From Myxococcales bacterium (GTDB lineage: Bacteria; Myxococcota_A; Polyangia; Haliangiales; Haliangiaceae), in contig JADJGV010000037.1 of assembly GCA_016707895.1 (NCBI GenBank), positions 62,001 to 126,000 of the forward strand: a stretch of DNA of 64,000 nt, in the 5' to 3' direction. The notes beneath the pieces are model-generated. The model searched no databases. It was not told the origin of the DNA and saw nothing but the letters and a program-made list of their open reading frames with translations. The translations under genes and the position numbers were made by a program. Shown here piece after piece: positions 52,279-61,261 of the stretch (its first letter is position 1; every line of letters begins with the position of its first letter).

Positions 52279-52481
52279 GGACCGGCTGCGGGACTCGCCC
52301 GCGGCGTTGCCGGTCCCCCCCTAGCCCGGGTGCTCGATCCACCGGACCGGCTGCGGAGCCCATGGGCGGCGTTGCCGGTCCCCCCCGAGCGCCTCACGTA
52401 CAGACGTACGCTCGGCCTCGGGGCCCCACCGTCGCCTTGCCCCTGGGCCTCCTCGCGCGGTCCAGCTAGACCACCACCACC
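52279..52481. repeat. Dispersed hairpin repeat, copy B (short unit plus full unit)
   Basis: The full unit at 52338-52481 matches 8017-8160 with only about five base differences, and a shorter variant unit (52279-52326) precedes it, as in copy A. Arms GGACCGGC and GCCGGTCC are perfect in each unit (52279-52286 with 52309-52316; 52344-52351 with 52374-52381). Sequence between the units also resembles copy A. It sits after the RelA/SpoT gene, where it may act as a terminator. The rest of the 418-base gap (52265-52682) holds a hexamer tract at 52506 and nothing else I can support. Confidence 0.8.
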
Positions 52482-52505
52482 GGTGGTGCGAGTGGGGGCG
52501 GGGAC

Positions 52506-52589
52506 GGGATCGGGATCGGGATCGGGATCGGGATCGGGATCGGGATCGGGGACGGAAACGGGATCGGGATCGGGATCGGTATCGGGATC
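52506..52589. repeat. Hexanucleotide tandem repeat (GGGATC)
   Basis: GGGATC is repeated 7 times without change (52506-52547), followed by a short variable part and more copies up to 52589. It is a simple-sequence tract in noncoding DNA that could vary in length by slippage. On the minus strand it would encode Asp-Pro repeats, but that frame has no gene character. Confidence 0.85.
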
Positions 52590-52682
52590 CGGTTGCGCAG
52601 CCATCACACGTTCGGCGCCGGCGGGGTCAACCGCGGCGCCGTCGAGTCGTTCACCGCGACGCGCGGTCGCGCGCGGCCGTGA

Positions 52683-52844
52683 CTACTTGGCCTTCGGCGC
52701 CGGCTTGCCGGGCTCGCCGAGGGCGGCGAACAGCTCGGTGGCCGAGACGGTCGAGCGGCGGGCCAGCTTGTTCTTGCGCTTACGGCCCATGTTCTTGTGC
52801 GAGCGCTTGCGCTTGTTCTCGGAGGCGGCGGTGTTCGAGGCCAT
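52683..52844 (-). CDS. Small, highly basic protein (53 residues)
   Basis: ATG at 52844 opens 53 codons ending in TAG at 52683. The protein begins MASNTAASENKRKRSHKN, continues with MGRKRKNKLARRSTVSATEL, and closes with an Ala/Lys-rich tail. Almost a third of its residues are Lys or Arg, in blocks near the N-terminus and middle; the rest is a short helix (SATELFAALGEP). That composition suits binding to nucleic acid or ribosome, but there is no known domain. The codons have the GC-rich third positions of real genes here, which is the main support besides its Met start. It is the only gene between the RelA/SpoT region and the PilZ gene. Confidence 0.6.
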   Translation of the reverse strand: MASNTAASENKRKRSHKNMGRKRKNKLARRSTVSATELFAALGEPGKPAPKAK

Positions 52845-52897
52845 GTGCGTTCGTCCGGTTGAAGAGAGCGGGGGTTATTAGCCGGCGCCCCCCCCCC

Positions 52898-52949
52898 GTG
52901 TCAATCGGCGGCGTCAATTGGCGGCGTCAATCGTCGGTGTCATTCGTCG
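52898..52949. repeat. 13-base tandem repeat overlapping the PilZ gene end
   Basis: Four copies of a 13-base unit (GTGTCAATCGGCG and close variants) run from 52898 to 52949, straight after a tract of ten C residues (52888-52897). The last copy contains the PilZ stop codon, so copy-number change could alter the end of that protein. Confidence 0.7.
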
Positions 52950-53569
52950 GCGGTGCCGAGGTCGACCGAGGCGGTCTCGGAGGCGTGGCGGAGCAGGGCC
53001 CGCAGCCGCCGGCCGGCGTCGCCCACCGCCGGCACGAAGTCGACGCCGAAGCCGGGCAGCTTGCCCTGCCGGATCCACGCGACGTTGCCGCCCAGCGCCA
53101 GCGGCTCCCCGCCTGGCGCGGCGATCGTCACCGCGACCTCGGCGCCGAGCGGCGGCGGCGTGTCGGTGCGCAGGAACGCGCCGCCGGCCGACAGGTCCTC
53201 GACGGTGGTCGGCAGGATGTCGCCGCCGGCCTGCCAGGTGGCCGACAGCGCCGCCGGGAACCGGGCGTGGCCGCGGTGGACCGCCGACTCGACGCGGACC
53301 TCGCCGTGGGCGATCGCGACCAGGAAGTCCCGGGTCGAGCCGTCGTCGGTGGCGATCGTGAAGCGCAGCCCGTGCTCGTGGGCGATGCCGCTGACGTCGG
53401 CGCGCAGGAGCGCGCGGTTGGGCAGCCCAGGGAACGACACCTCGAGCAGCACGCGCTCGCCGATCGTCCCGTCGGTGCGGGTGCGGGTCGACAGCGTGCC
53501 ACCGTCGGCGGGGTGGTAGGCCGCGAGGAAGTCGTCGGCGGTCGCGAAGGCCAGGGTCACGAGGCGCAT
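52940..53569 (-). CDS. PilZ-domain protein (c-di-GMP binding)
   Basis: Encodes 209 residues. The C-terminal PilZ domain has the RxxxR motif (RGHAR) and D/NxSxxG motif (EDLSAGGAFLRTD) that grip c-di-GMP, followed by GNVAWIRQGKLPGFGVDFV. The N-terminal 90 residues (VLLEVSFPGLPNRALLRADVSG) resemble a second, degenerate PilZ-like barrel, a layout common in myxobacteria. The protein is soluble and presumably couples c-di-GMP level to motility or polysaccharide. The gene is divergent from the kinase-like gene across 68 bases. Confidence 0.88.
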   Translation of the reverse strand: MRLVTLAFATADDFLAAYHPADGGTLSTRTRTDGTIGERVLLEVSFPGLPNRALLRADVSGIAHEHGLRFTIATDDGSTRDFLVAIAHGEVRVESAVHRGHARFPAALSATWQAGGDILPTTVEDLSAGGAFLRTDTPPPLGAEVAVTIAAPGGEPLALGGNVAWIRQGKLPGFGVDFVPAVGDAGRRLRALLRHASETASVDLGTADE

Positions 53570-53637
53570 GGTTGCTCCGGTTGCTTTCAGCGGAGGATGT
53601 TCTTACGATCCGCTGCATTGCAAGATAGGCCAGGCCC

Positions 53638-55482
53638 ATGAAAGTTTGTCCGAAGTGCGGCAAGCAATACGGCGACGACGCGAACTTTTGCACCAACGAC
53701 GCCGGACGCTTGATCGCGATGGCCGCCAGCGCGCCCGCGGCGGCCCCGGCAGCCCCAGCGGCCGCCGCGGCCAACGTGATCGGTGGACGCTTCGAGCTCG
53801 GTGAGCGGATCGGCGGCGGCGCGACCGGCGAGGTCTTCCGCGCGATCGATCGCCAGACCAAGGCCGCGGCCGCGGTCAAGCTGATCGCGCCGAGCCTGAC
53901 CGCGCAGCCGGCCAGCGCCCAGCGCATCGAGCGCGAGCTCAAGCTGCTCGAGCGGGTCGCGCACCCGGCGGCGGCCAAGGTGCTGGGCTCGGGCAAGCAC
54001 GGCGAGCAGCTGTGGGTCGCGACCGAGTGGGTCGACGGCGCGACGCCGCTGGCCACCAGCCTCGGCCACGGCGCGCTCGACAGCGACCGCGCGGCGGCGA
54101 TCGTCACCGAGATCGGCGGCGCGCTGCTCGACGCCGCCAAGGTCGGCGTGGTCCACCGCGACCTGTCGCCCAAGAACGTGCTGGTGGCGGGCGACACGGT
54201 GAAGGTCATCAACTTCCCGCTGCCGATCCCCGGCGAGCGCTACGCCGGCGTCCCCGGCTACGTGCCGCCCGAGGCCATCGAGGGCAAGCCCATCGATCAG
54301 CGCTCGGCGACCTACAGCCTCGCCGCGATCTACTACGCGGCGGTGACCGGCGCGCCGCCGTTCGACGGCGACGCCGCCAGCATCGCCAACCAGCAGCTGA
54401 CGGGCACGATCCCGCCGCCATCGCGGCGCGCGCCGCTGGCCCCCGAGGTCGATCAGGTGATCGGCCGCGCGATGGATCGCAACCCGGCCAAGCGCCACCT
54501 GACGCTCAAGCAGTTCCTCGACGACATCGACCGGGTGCGCAAGGGCGGCGAGCCGTCGCCGGCCTCGACCGCGCCCTTCGGCCGGGTCGGCAAGCCCAAG
54601 GAGCTGGCGTCGACGATGCTCGGCGTCGCGCCGATCGGCGGCGGCCCCAACCCGGGCGAGCAGAAGACCCGGCAGATGGACGTGCAGATCCCGGTGGAGG
54701 CGCTGCGCGAGGCCGCGGCGCTCGAGACCGTCGTGCCGCCGGCGCCGCCGACGGCGCCTCCGATCGCTGCGCCCGCCGCGGTGGCGGTCGCGCCGTCGCA
54801 GCCGATCCCGCAGGCGATCGCCGAGCCCGCGCCGTCGCCGTGGGCCGCGCCCGCGCCGGCCGCGCCCGGCCCGATGACGCCCGCCGTGCACGCGGTCGCG
54901 GCCGCCGCCCCGGCGCTGGGCGCGATCGCCGCGGCGCCGCCGCCGAGCGCGGTCGCGACCATGCCGCTGCCCCAGGCGGCGCCCGCCGCGCCGGTGATGC
55001 CGGCCGCGCCCCCGGCGCCGGTGATGCCAGCGGCCGCGCCAGCCCCGGCCGCGCCGTCGGTGCCCGCCGGGGCGCCGGCGCAGTCGATGAGCGGCAAGGA
55101 CAAGGGCAAGCGCAAGGACGCCAAGAAGAAGGGCCAGTTCCGCGAGACGCTGTGGTTCAAGAAGGGCGACCTCGACGCGGTCGCGGCCGAGGAGGCCGCC
55201 CGATCCGGCGACGCCGCGGCCCAGGACAAGGCCGACATGCTGCCGATGGAGGATCGCTACAAGGACGACGGCTCGGTGACGTCGACCGACGCCGAGCGCT
55301 ACAGCCTGCGCACCGGCCAGACCTCGTCGATGCCGGCGATGCGCGATCAGCCGGGCGCGTCGTCGTCGGTGTCCGAGCGCGATCTGATCGGCGAGATGAA
55401 GAGCGGGCGCACCAAGGTGTTCATCGCCATCGGCGTGGGCGTGGTCGCGATCGCGGTGATCGTCGCGATGTTCGCGCTGTAG
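53638..55482 (+). CDS. Ser/Thr-kinase-like protein with zinc ribbon; probable pseudokinase
   Basis: Encodes 614 residues. A zinc-ribbon-like start MKVCPKCGKQYGDDANFC has Cys4, Cys7 and Cys18. The kinase fold from about 51 to 300 keeps the glycine loop GGGATGEVF, Lys81, and HRDLSPKN (173-180), but the DFG magnesium motif is NFP (192-194, VKVINFPLPIP), so the metal-binding Asp is missing. A long Ala/Pro-rich linker follows, then a charged region, and a single membrane helix at the very end (FIAIGVGVVAIAVIVAMFAL). It is therefore tail-anchored with the kinase domain in the cytoplasm. Loss of DFG Asp suggests a scaffold or pseudokinase; activity cannot be excluded. Confidence 0.85.
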   Translation: MKVCPKCGKQYGDDANFCTNDAGRLIAMAASAPAAAPAAPAAAAANVIGGRFELGERIGGGATGEVFRAIDRQTKAAAAVKLIAPSLTAQPASAQRIERELKLLERVAHPAAAKVLGSGKHGEQLWVATEWVDGATPLATSLGHGALDSDRAAAIVTEIGGALLDAAKVGVVHRDLSPKNVLVAGDTVKVINFPLPIPGERYAGVPGYVPPEAIEGKPIDQRSATYSLAAIYYAAVTGAPPFDGDAASIANQQLTGTIPPPSRRAPLAPEVDQVIGRAMDRNPAKRHLTLKQFLDDIDRVRKGGEPSPASTAPFGRVGKPKELASTMLGVAPIGGGPNPGEQKTRQMDVQIPVEALREAAALETVVPPAPPTAPPIAAPAAVAVAPSQPIPQAIAEPAPSPWAAPAPAAPGPMTPAVHAVAAAAPALGAIAAAPPPSAVATMPLPQAAPAAPVMPAAPPAPVMPAAAPAPAAPSVPAGAPAQSMSGKDKGKRKDAKKKGQFRETLWFKKGDLDAVAAEEAARSGDAAAQDKADMLPMEDRYKDDGSVTSTDAERYSLRTGQTSSMPAMRDQPGASSSVSERDLIGEMKSGRTKVFIAIGVGVVAIAVIVAMFAL

Positions 55483-55496
55483 GGCGGCGCGCCGGG

Positions 55497-56471
55497 CTAG
55501 GCCAGCGTGGCGACCAGCGTGGTCGCCGGCCGCACGCGCGCGCGCGCGACCAGCCGGTCGGCCAGGTCCGCCACCGGCACCACCTCGACCAGCGCGTCGA
55601 GGGGCAGGTCGCCGCGGGCGGCGAGCGCCGCCAGCTCGGGCACCAGGTCGGGGTGACAGTCCAGCACGCCGGCCAGCGTGACCTCGTGGGCCAGCGCGAT
55701 CGCCAGCGGCGGCGCCACGTCGACGTCGCCGGCCGCGACCACCACCGTCGCCCGCGGCCCGGCGACCCGCAGCCCCGCCTCGAGCAGCGCGGCGTCCGCG
55801 ACGATCACCCGGCGCGGGCGCGCGCCGGCGCCGCCGAGCGCGTCCTCGATGGCCGCGGTGTGGATCGCGGTCACGACCGCGCGGGTCCCGAGCGCGGCGA
55901 TCGTCGCGGCGTCGTCGGTCGCGCACACCGGCGCGGCGCCCTTCTGCAGCAGGATCTCGACGGTGGCGCGGGCCAGCGCGCCGCCACCCAGGACCACGAC
56001 GGGATCGCGCGGCCCGACGCCGGCGCGCGCGTAGAGCGCGTAGGCGCGCGCCAGGTCGCCGCCGAGCGCGGCCGCGGTCGGGGCGGGCAGGGCCAGCGCC
56101 CCCTCGAGGCGCACCAGCCAGCGGGCCGCCGCGGTGAGCGTGGTGGCCAGCGCGCCCGGCGCGGTCGCGCCCAGGCGGCCGCCGTCGGCGCACAGCGCGG
56201 CGCCGCCGCGGCGACAGCGGTCGCACTCGCCGCAGGCGTCGACCGACGGCACCAGCACGCGCGCGCCGAGCCACTCGTCGGCGGCGACCCCGACCGCGGT
56301 GACCCGCCCGACCGCCGCGACGCCCGGCACCCGGCCCGGCGGCGTGGCGTCGACGCGATCCACCGCGACCGCCTCGACGTCGATCGCGACCCGGCCCGGT
56401 CCGGGGGCCGGCGGGGTCAGCTCGGTCGGCGTCAGGCGCCCGTCGCGCTCACGCCGCCACGCCGTCGCCAT
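55497..56471 (-). CDS. Medium-chain dehydrogenase-like protein lacking catalytic zinc ligands
   Basis: Encodes 324 residues. The structural zinc cluster of zinc alcohol dehydrogenases is intact (Cys80, 83, 86 and 94 in CGECDRCRRGGAALC), and a glycine-rich nucleotide turn is visible (VVVLGGGALARATVEIL). The catalytic-zinc residues are not: the region where GHE should occur reads VPGVAAVG, and the first Cys is replaced (AVAVDRVDA). It may be a nonfunctional paralogue or a zinc-free reductase. Its start overlaps the previous gene's stop by one base (TGATG), so the pair is coupled. Confidence 0.7.
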   Translation of the reverse strand: MATAWRRERDGRLTPTELTPPAPGPGRVAIDVEAVAVDRVDATPPGRVPGVAAVGRVTAVGVAADEWLGARVLVPSVDACGECDRCRRGGAALCADGGRLGATAPGALATTLTAAARWLVRLEGALALPAPTAAALGGDLARAYALYARAGVGPRDPVVVLGGGALARATVEILLQKGAAPVCATDDAATIAALGTRAVVTAIHTAAIEDALGGAGARPRRVIVADAALLEAGLRVAGPRATVVVAAGDVDVAPPLAIALAHEVTLAGVLDCHPDLVPELAALAARGDLPLDALVEVVPVADLADRLVARARVRPATTLVATLA

Positions 56472-57073
56472 CAGCGCTTCTTGCCGCCGCCGACGATCGT
56501 CGAGTCGTCGTCGCCGGACGCGGTCTCGGGGCGGTGGCTCTGGCCCCAGCCGTAGGCGGCGGCGGCGGTGGCCTCGGCCGGCCACTCCTTGGCCTCGGGC
56601 CACTGCGACGGCGGCGGGACCGCGGTCGTGGGCGACGCGCCGAACGCCTCGTCGCCGCCGACGGCGGCGCCGATGTGCGTCGACTCCTCGACGTCCTCGT
56701 CGCCGATCGTCCCGCCGATCGTCCCGCCGATCGTCCCGCCGACGCTGCCGCTGGCGGCGGCCGGTGGCCCGCTGAACGAGACGGCGAAATCCTGGCCCTC
56801 GTTGTCGTACTCGTCGGCGCTCTCGAGCATGTCGGCGTCGACCTCGTCGTCGACCAGCATGGCCGCCGGGGCGGGGGCGGGCGCCGGCGGCGGCGCGGTG
56901 CGGGCCACCGGCGGCGGGGGCGCGGCCACGGGCGCGGGCGCGGGCGCGGGCCGGGCGGTGAGCACCGCGGCGACGTTCGCGGCCGGCGGGGGCGGCGCGC
57001 TGCCGGTGATCGGCAGCCCGTTGCGGACGCGCCAGCGATCGAGCGCGGCGGCGAGGTCGGCGTAGGCGATCAT
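56471..57073 (-). CDS. Low-complexity hypothetical protein
   Basis: Encodes 200 residues. The N-terminal 25 residues (MIAYADLAAALDRWRVRNGLPI) look like a helix, then a Pro/Ala-rich stretch, an acidic part (MLVDDEVDADMLESADEYDNEGQDF) and repeats GGTIGGTIGGTIGDE. I do not recognise any domain. The GGTI repeat comes from three exact copies of a 12-base unit (56705-56740), which could vary in number. It is coupled to the dehydrogenase-like gene. Possibly a disordered adaptor; this is a guess. Confidence 0.65.
   Translation of the reverse strand: MIAYADLAAALDRWRVRNGLPITGSAPPPPAANVAAVLTARPAPAPAPVAAPPPPVARTAPPPAPAPAPAAMLVDDEVDADMLESADEYDNEGQDFAVSFSGPPAAASGSVGGTIGGTIGGTIGDEDVEESTHIGAAVGGDEAFGASPTTAVPPPSQWPEAKEWPAEATAAAAYGWGQSHRPETASGDDDSTIVGGGKKR
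56705..56740. repeat. 12-base tandem repeat, three exact copies
   Basis: Three identical copies of GATCGTCCCGCC lie in the gene at 56471-57073 and encode the GGTI repeat of its product. In-frame gain or loss of copies would change the protein without shifting its frame. Confidence 0.8.
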
Positions 57074-57159
57074 GTGGCGACGATAACACGGTGGCGGCCG
57101 GCGCCACCTCGACCGCCTCCGCGATCGACTTGCCCGGGCGCGGGCCGTATCTTCCCCGC

Positions 57160-57741
57160 GTGCGTGCCCTCCTGTTCCTGCTCGTGCTCGGCGGCGTCGC
57201 CCGCGCCGACGGCGACGGCGACGACCGCGGCGGCGCCCCGCCGCCGATCACCCGCGATCCGCCCTACCGCATCAACCTGCGCATCGGCGGCGCGTCGAGC
57301 GACCGCAACGGCATGCCCACCGTGTGCGGCGAGGCCCGGCTGTGGGGCGGGCTCGCCGTCGAGGGCTGCGGCACCGGCGCCCAGGCCTGGCACAACCAGG
57401 ACGGCGCCGAGATGATGCACCTGCGGTCGACCTTCGAGGTCGTGCGGCGGCCGATCGCGGGCGGGCGGCTCGGGCTGCGCGCGGGGCTGGGCTTCGCGGA
57501 GCTGTCGGTGGCCGCCGATCAGCTGGGCTTCCAGTTCGGCGACCCCGACGTCACCGGCGCGTCGGCCGCCGGACCCGAGGCGTCGATCTCCGCGCAGTGG
57601 ACCCGCGGCCTGGTCGGCGCGGTCGACGCGGTCGCGACGTTCACCGTCGGCGGCGCCTACATCGACGGCGCGCCGGCGCTGGTCCTGCCGCGCGAGCAGC
57701 TGCAGCCGTTCGCGTCGTTCGAGGTCGGCGTCGGCTGGTGA
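57160..57741 (+). CDS. Exported beta-rich protein of unknown function
   Basis: Encodes 193 residues. GTG at 57160 starts a signal peptide (VRALLFLLVLGGVARADG). The mature part alternates short hydrophobic strands with turns (INLRIGGASSDRNGM, LGLRAGLGFAELSVAA, AVDAVATFTVGGAYIDG) and ends in an aromatic residue (FEVGVGW), as in outer-membrane beta-barrels. A small barrel in the outer membrane is therefore possible. No named family. An in-frame GTG at 57091 gives a longer version without a good signal peptide. The pgeF gene follows after 30 bases. Confidence 0.68.
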   Translation: MRALLFLLVLGGVARADGDGDDRGGAPPPITRDPPYRINLRIGGASSDRNGMPTVCGEARLWGGLAVEGCGTGAQAWHNQDGAEMMHLRSTFEVVRRPIAGGRLGLRAGLGFAELSVAADQLGFQFGDPDVTGASAAGPEASISAQWTRGLVGAVDAVATFTVGGAYIDGAPALVLPREQLQPFASFEVGVGW

Positions 57742-57771
57742 TCGTCGCGCCGCCACGCTAAGACAGCCGCG

Positions 57772-58533
<762 letters not shown>

Positions 58534-58563
58534 GCGCCAGCGCCGGCGCCGGCGTCGGATCGA

Positions 58564-60096
58564 TCAACGCCGCGCGACGGTGACGCCGTAGGCGGGCAGG
58601 AGCTCGCCGGTCAAGGCCGCGATCGTCGTCGCCGCCCGGTGCCACTCGACGATGGCCCGGATCTGCCGCAGCTGCGCCGCGCGCAGCTCGTCCTGGCGGG
58701 CCAGCACGTCGACGTTACGCGACTTGCCGCTGGCCAGCCGCGCCTGCTCGGCGGCCAGCGCCTGCTCGGCCAGGCCGATGGTGCGCACCGCGAGCGCGTG
58801 GCGCCGCTCGGCCGCGGTCACCGCGACCACCGCGCGGGTCACCGCCAGCGCCAGCTGCTTGTCGAGATCGCCGGCGTCGATGCGCACCCGCTGGCGCCGG
58901 GCCCGGGCGCTGCGCGCGGTGGCGCGGGCCGCGACCTCGCCGACGGTGCTGCGGTAGGTCAAGGACAGCGCCGCCGCGAACTCCTGGAAGGTCACGACGT
59001 CGAGCGCCGCCTCGCCGGGATCGTCGGCGCTGCCCGACGGCCCCAGCGACATCGCCAGGTCGAGCGACGGCAGCACGCCGCGCTCGCCGACCTCGACGTC
59101 GATCGTCGCGCCGGCCTCGAGCGCGCGCAGCCGCGCCGCCTCGGGGCTGTAGGCGATGGTCGCCGTCAGGATCGCCCCGACGTCCCAGCTGCGCGGCGTG
59201 ATCGCCAGCGCGACGTCGGTGGTCAGGAGCAGCTGGCCGGCGCCGATCGGCAGCCCGGCCGCGCGCCGCAGCGCCAAGGACGCCTCGATGACCGACACCT
59301 CGCCGGCCAGGATGTCCTCCTCGCGGGTCGCGATCGCCTGCTCGACCGAGATCCGCTCGGCCGGGGCCACGCCGCCGGCGGTGATGCCGGCCTGGGTCAC
59401 GCGCAGGCGCTCGCGCGCCAGCTCGAGGCTGGCCTGGCGGATCGCCAGCTCGCGCTCGGCGGCCACCAGGTTGAAGTACGCCAGCACGACGTCCTGGACC
59501 ACGGTCACCGCCGCCGCGTCGCCGGCCAGCGCCGCCGCGTCGCGATCGATCTGGGCCGCGCGCTCGGCGGCGCGCACCAGCTCCTCGCCGCGGCCGCGCA
59601 TCAGCGGCTGGGTCAGGGTCGCGGTGATCGCCTCGGTGTACTGGCTGGCCGAGCGCGACGAGTCGGACCAGCGCCCGAGGACCTCGACGCCGGCCACGCC
59701 GCCGGTCGACAGCCGCCGGGTCAGGTCGCCGCTCAGCGACGCGTTCCACAGCCGGGCGTCGCCGAGCGCGGTCGCCGTCACGCTGGTGGCGGTGCTGGCG
59801 GCCGCGCCGACCTGCCAGTCGTCCCAGGCCCGGGCCGCGTCGATCGACGCCGCCGCGATCTCCAGATCGATCGTCACCCGCGCCAGGTCGGGGTCGGTGC
59901 GGATGGCCTCGCGCAAGAGCGTCGGCAGCGCCGCCGGCTCGGCTGGCCCGGTCAGCGCGCCGAACAACGGCTGGCCCGTCGGGGTGCCGCCCCCGGCGCC
60001 GTCGTCGGCGACGATGTGGAGCGCGACGGTGAGCGGATCGGCGGCCGCGGTCGCCGCGCTGCAGACGACCATGGCCGTGACGGCGCGGCGGAGCAT
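58564..60096 (-). CDS. TolC-family outer membrane protein
   Basis: Encodes 510 residues. A signal peptide MLRRAVTAMVVCSAATAAA precedes the mature domain of long helices with repeated halves (LREAIRTDPDLARVTIDLEIAAASIDAARA, and LGDLDKQLALAVTRAVVAVTAAERRHALAVRT), the pattern of TolC outer-membrane efflux channels. No membrane-fusion or inner-membrane pump gene is next to it, so its partner is elsewhere. An ATG at 60120 (MPTHGSAR) gives a slightly longer form. It is divergent from the microcompartment operon across 138 bases. Confidence 0.82.
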   Translation of the reverse strand: MLRRAVTAMVVCSAATAAADPLTVALHIVADDGAGGGTPTGQPLFGALTGPAEPAALPTLLREAIRTDPDLARVTIDLEIAAASIDAARAWDDWQVGAAASTATSVTATALGDARLWNASLSGDLTRRLSTGGVAGVEVLGRWSDSSRSASQYTEAITATLTQPLMRGRGEELVRAAERAAQIDRDAAALAGDAAAVTVVQDVVLAYFNLVAAERELAIRQASLELARERLRVTQAGITAGGVAPAERISVEQAIATREEDILAGEVSVIEASLALRRAAGLPIGAGQLLLTTDVALAITPRSWDVGAILTATIAYSPEAARLRALEAGATIDVEVGERGVLPSLDLAMSLGPSGSADDPGEAALDVVTFQEFAAALSLTYRSTVGEVAARATARSARARRQRVRIDAGDLDKQLALAVTRAVVAVTAAERRHALAVRTIGLAEQALAAEQARLASGKSRNVDVLARQDELRAAQLRQIRAIVEWHRAATTIAALTGELLPAYGVTVARR

Positions 60097-60234
60097 GCGG
60101 GCGCTACCATGGGTGGGCATCGGCGGGGTGTCAACCGCGGGCGGGCCGCGGCTGTTCCGCGCACCCGCGGCCCGCGATTTCGCCCGGCCGGCGTGACAAC
60201 GCGCCGAAGCTGCGTGGTAGGGTCGTCCGACGCG

Positions 60235-60873
60235 ATGGCGACGGTCCTCCGCACCTACTGTTTCCTCGACGCGCTCCAGCCGCAACTGGCGACCTTCATC
60301 GCCAAGACCGCGCGCGGCTTCTTGCCGGTGCCTGGGCAGGCGTCGCTGTGGGTCGAGATCGCCCCCGGCATCGCCATCAACCAGGTCACCGACGCCGCGC
60401 TCAAGGCCACCCGGGTCCAGCCCGCGGTCCAGGTCGTCGAGCGCGCCTACGGCCTGCTCGAGATCCACGATCACGATCAGGGCGAGGTGCTGTCAGCCGG
60501 CGCCACGGTGCTCAAGCACCTCGGCGTCGGCGAGGGCGAGCGCCTCAAGCCCAAGGTCCTGACCAACCAGATCATCCGCGGCGTCGAGGCCTACCAGACC
60601 CAGATCATCAACCGCACCTCGCAGGGCATGATGATCCTCCCCGGCCAGTCGCTGTTCATCCTCGAGTGCGAGCCCGCCGGCTACGTCGTCCTGGCCGCCA
60701 ACGAGGCCGAGAAGGCCGCGCAGGTGTCGCTGGTGAACGTCACGCCGTACGGCGCCTTCGGCCGCCTGTACATGTCGGGCCCCGAGGCCGAGATCGACGC
60801 CGCCGCGGCCGCCGCGATCGGCGCGATCAACAGCGTCACCGGCAAGGCCACCGAAAAGTTTGTAGACAAGTAG
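60235..60873 (+). CDS. BMC-T shell protein, double-stacking type (BMC-T2-like)
   Basis: Encodes 212 residues with two tandem BMC domains, so it forms trimers that look like hexamers. LRTYCFLDALQPQLATFIAKTARGFLPVPGQASLWVEIAPG and the NRTSQGMMILPGQSLFILE segments are nearly the same, from memory, as in Haliangium ochraceum BMC-T2/T3 shell proteins. In those, two trimers stack face to face to enclose a gated chamber, and the same is likely here. It is the first gene of the microcompartment operon. A weak GTGACA-19-TAGGGT promoter candidate lies upstream. BMC-H follows after 85 bases that hold two hairpins. Confidence 0.93.
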   Translation: MATVLRTYCFLDALQPQLATFIAKTARGFLPVPGQASLWVEIAPGIAINQVTDAALKATRVQPAVQVVERAYGLLEIHDHDQGEVLSAGATVLKHLGVGEGERLKPKVLTNQIIRGVEAYQTQIINRTSQGMMILPGQSLFILECEPAGYVVLAANEAEKAAQVSLVNVTPYGAFGRLYMSGPEAEIDAAAAAAIGAINSVTGKATEKFVDK

Positions 60874-60894
60874 CGCGGTCCCACCGCTCGCATC

Positions 60895-60941
60895 GCCGGC
60901 GCCGCGCCGGCACGCGCACGCACCGGCTGCCGTACGGCAGC
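60895..60941 (+). promoter_or_regulatory. Two hairpins between BMC-T and BMC-H genes
   Basis: The first has 8-base arms GCCGGCGC and GCGCCGGC with a one-base centre (60895-60911). The second is a perfect 16-base palindrome GCTGCCGTACGGCAGC (60926-60941), 17 bases before the BMC-H start and clear of its TAGGAGA ribosome site. In mRNA they could form stable stems that protect the downstream message or slow readthrough. Confidence 0.6.
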
Positions 60942-60958
60942 GCCACTAGGAGACAACG

Positions 60959-61252
<294 letters not shown>

Positions 61253-61261
61253 GACCTGCCC

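Noticed and set aside
53587..56274. An 895-codon open frame on the minus strand
   Set aside because: It crosses the kinase-like gene and part of the dehydrogenase gene on the other frame; composition is a shadow of them.
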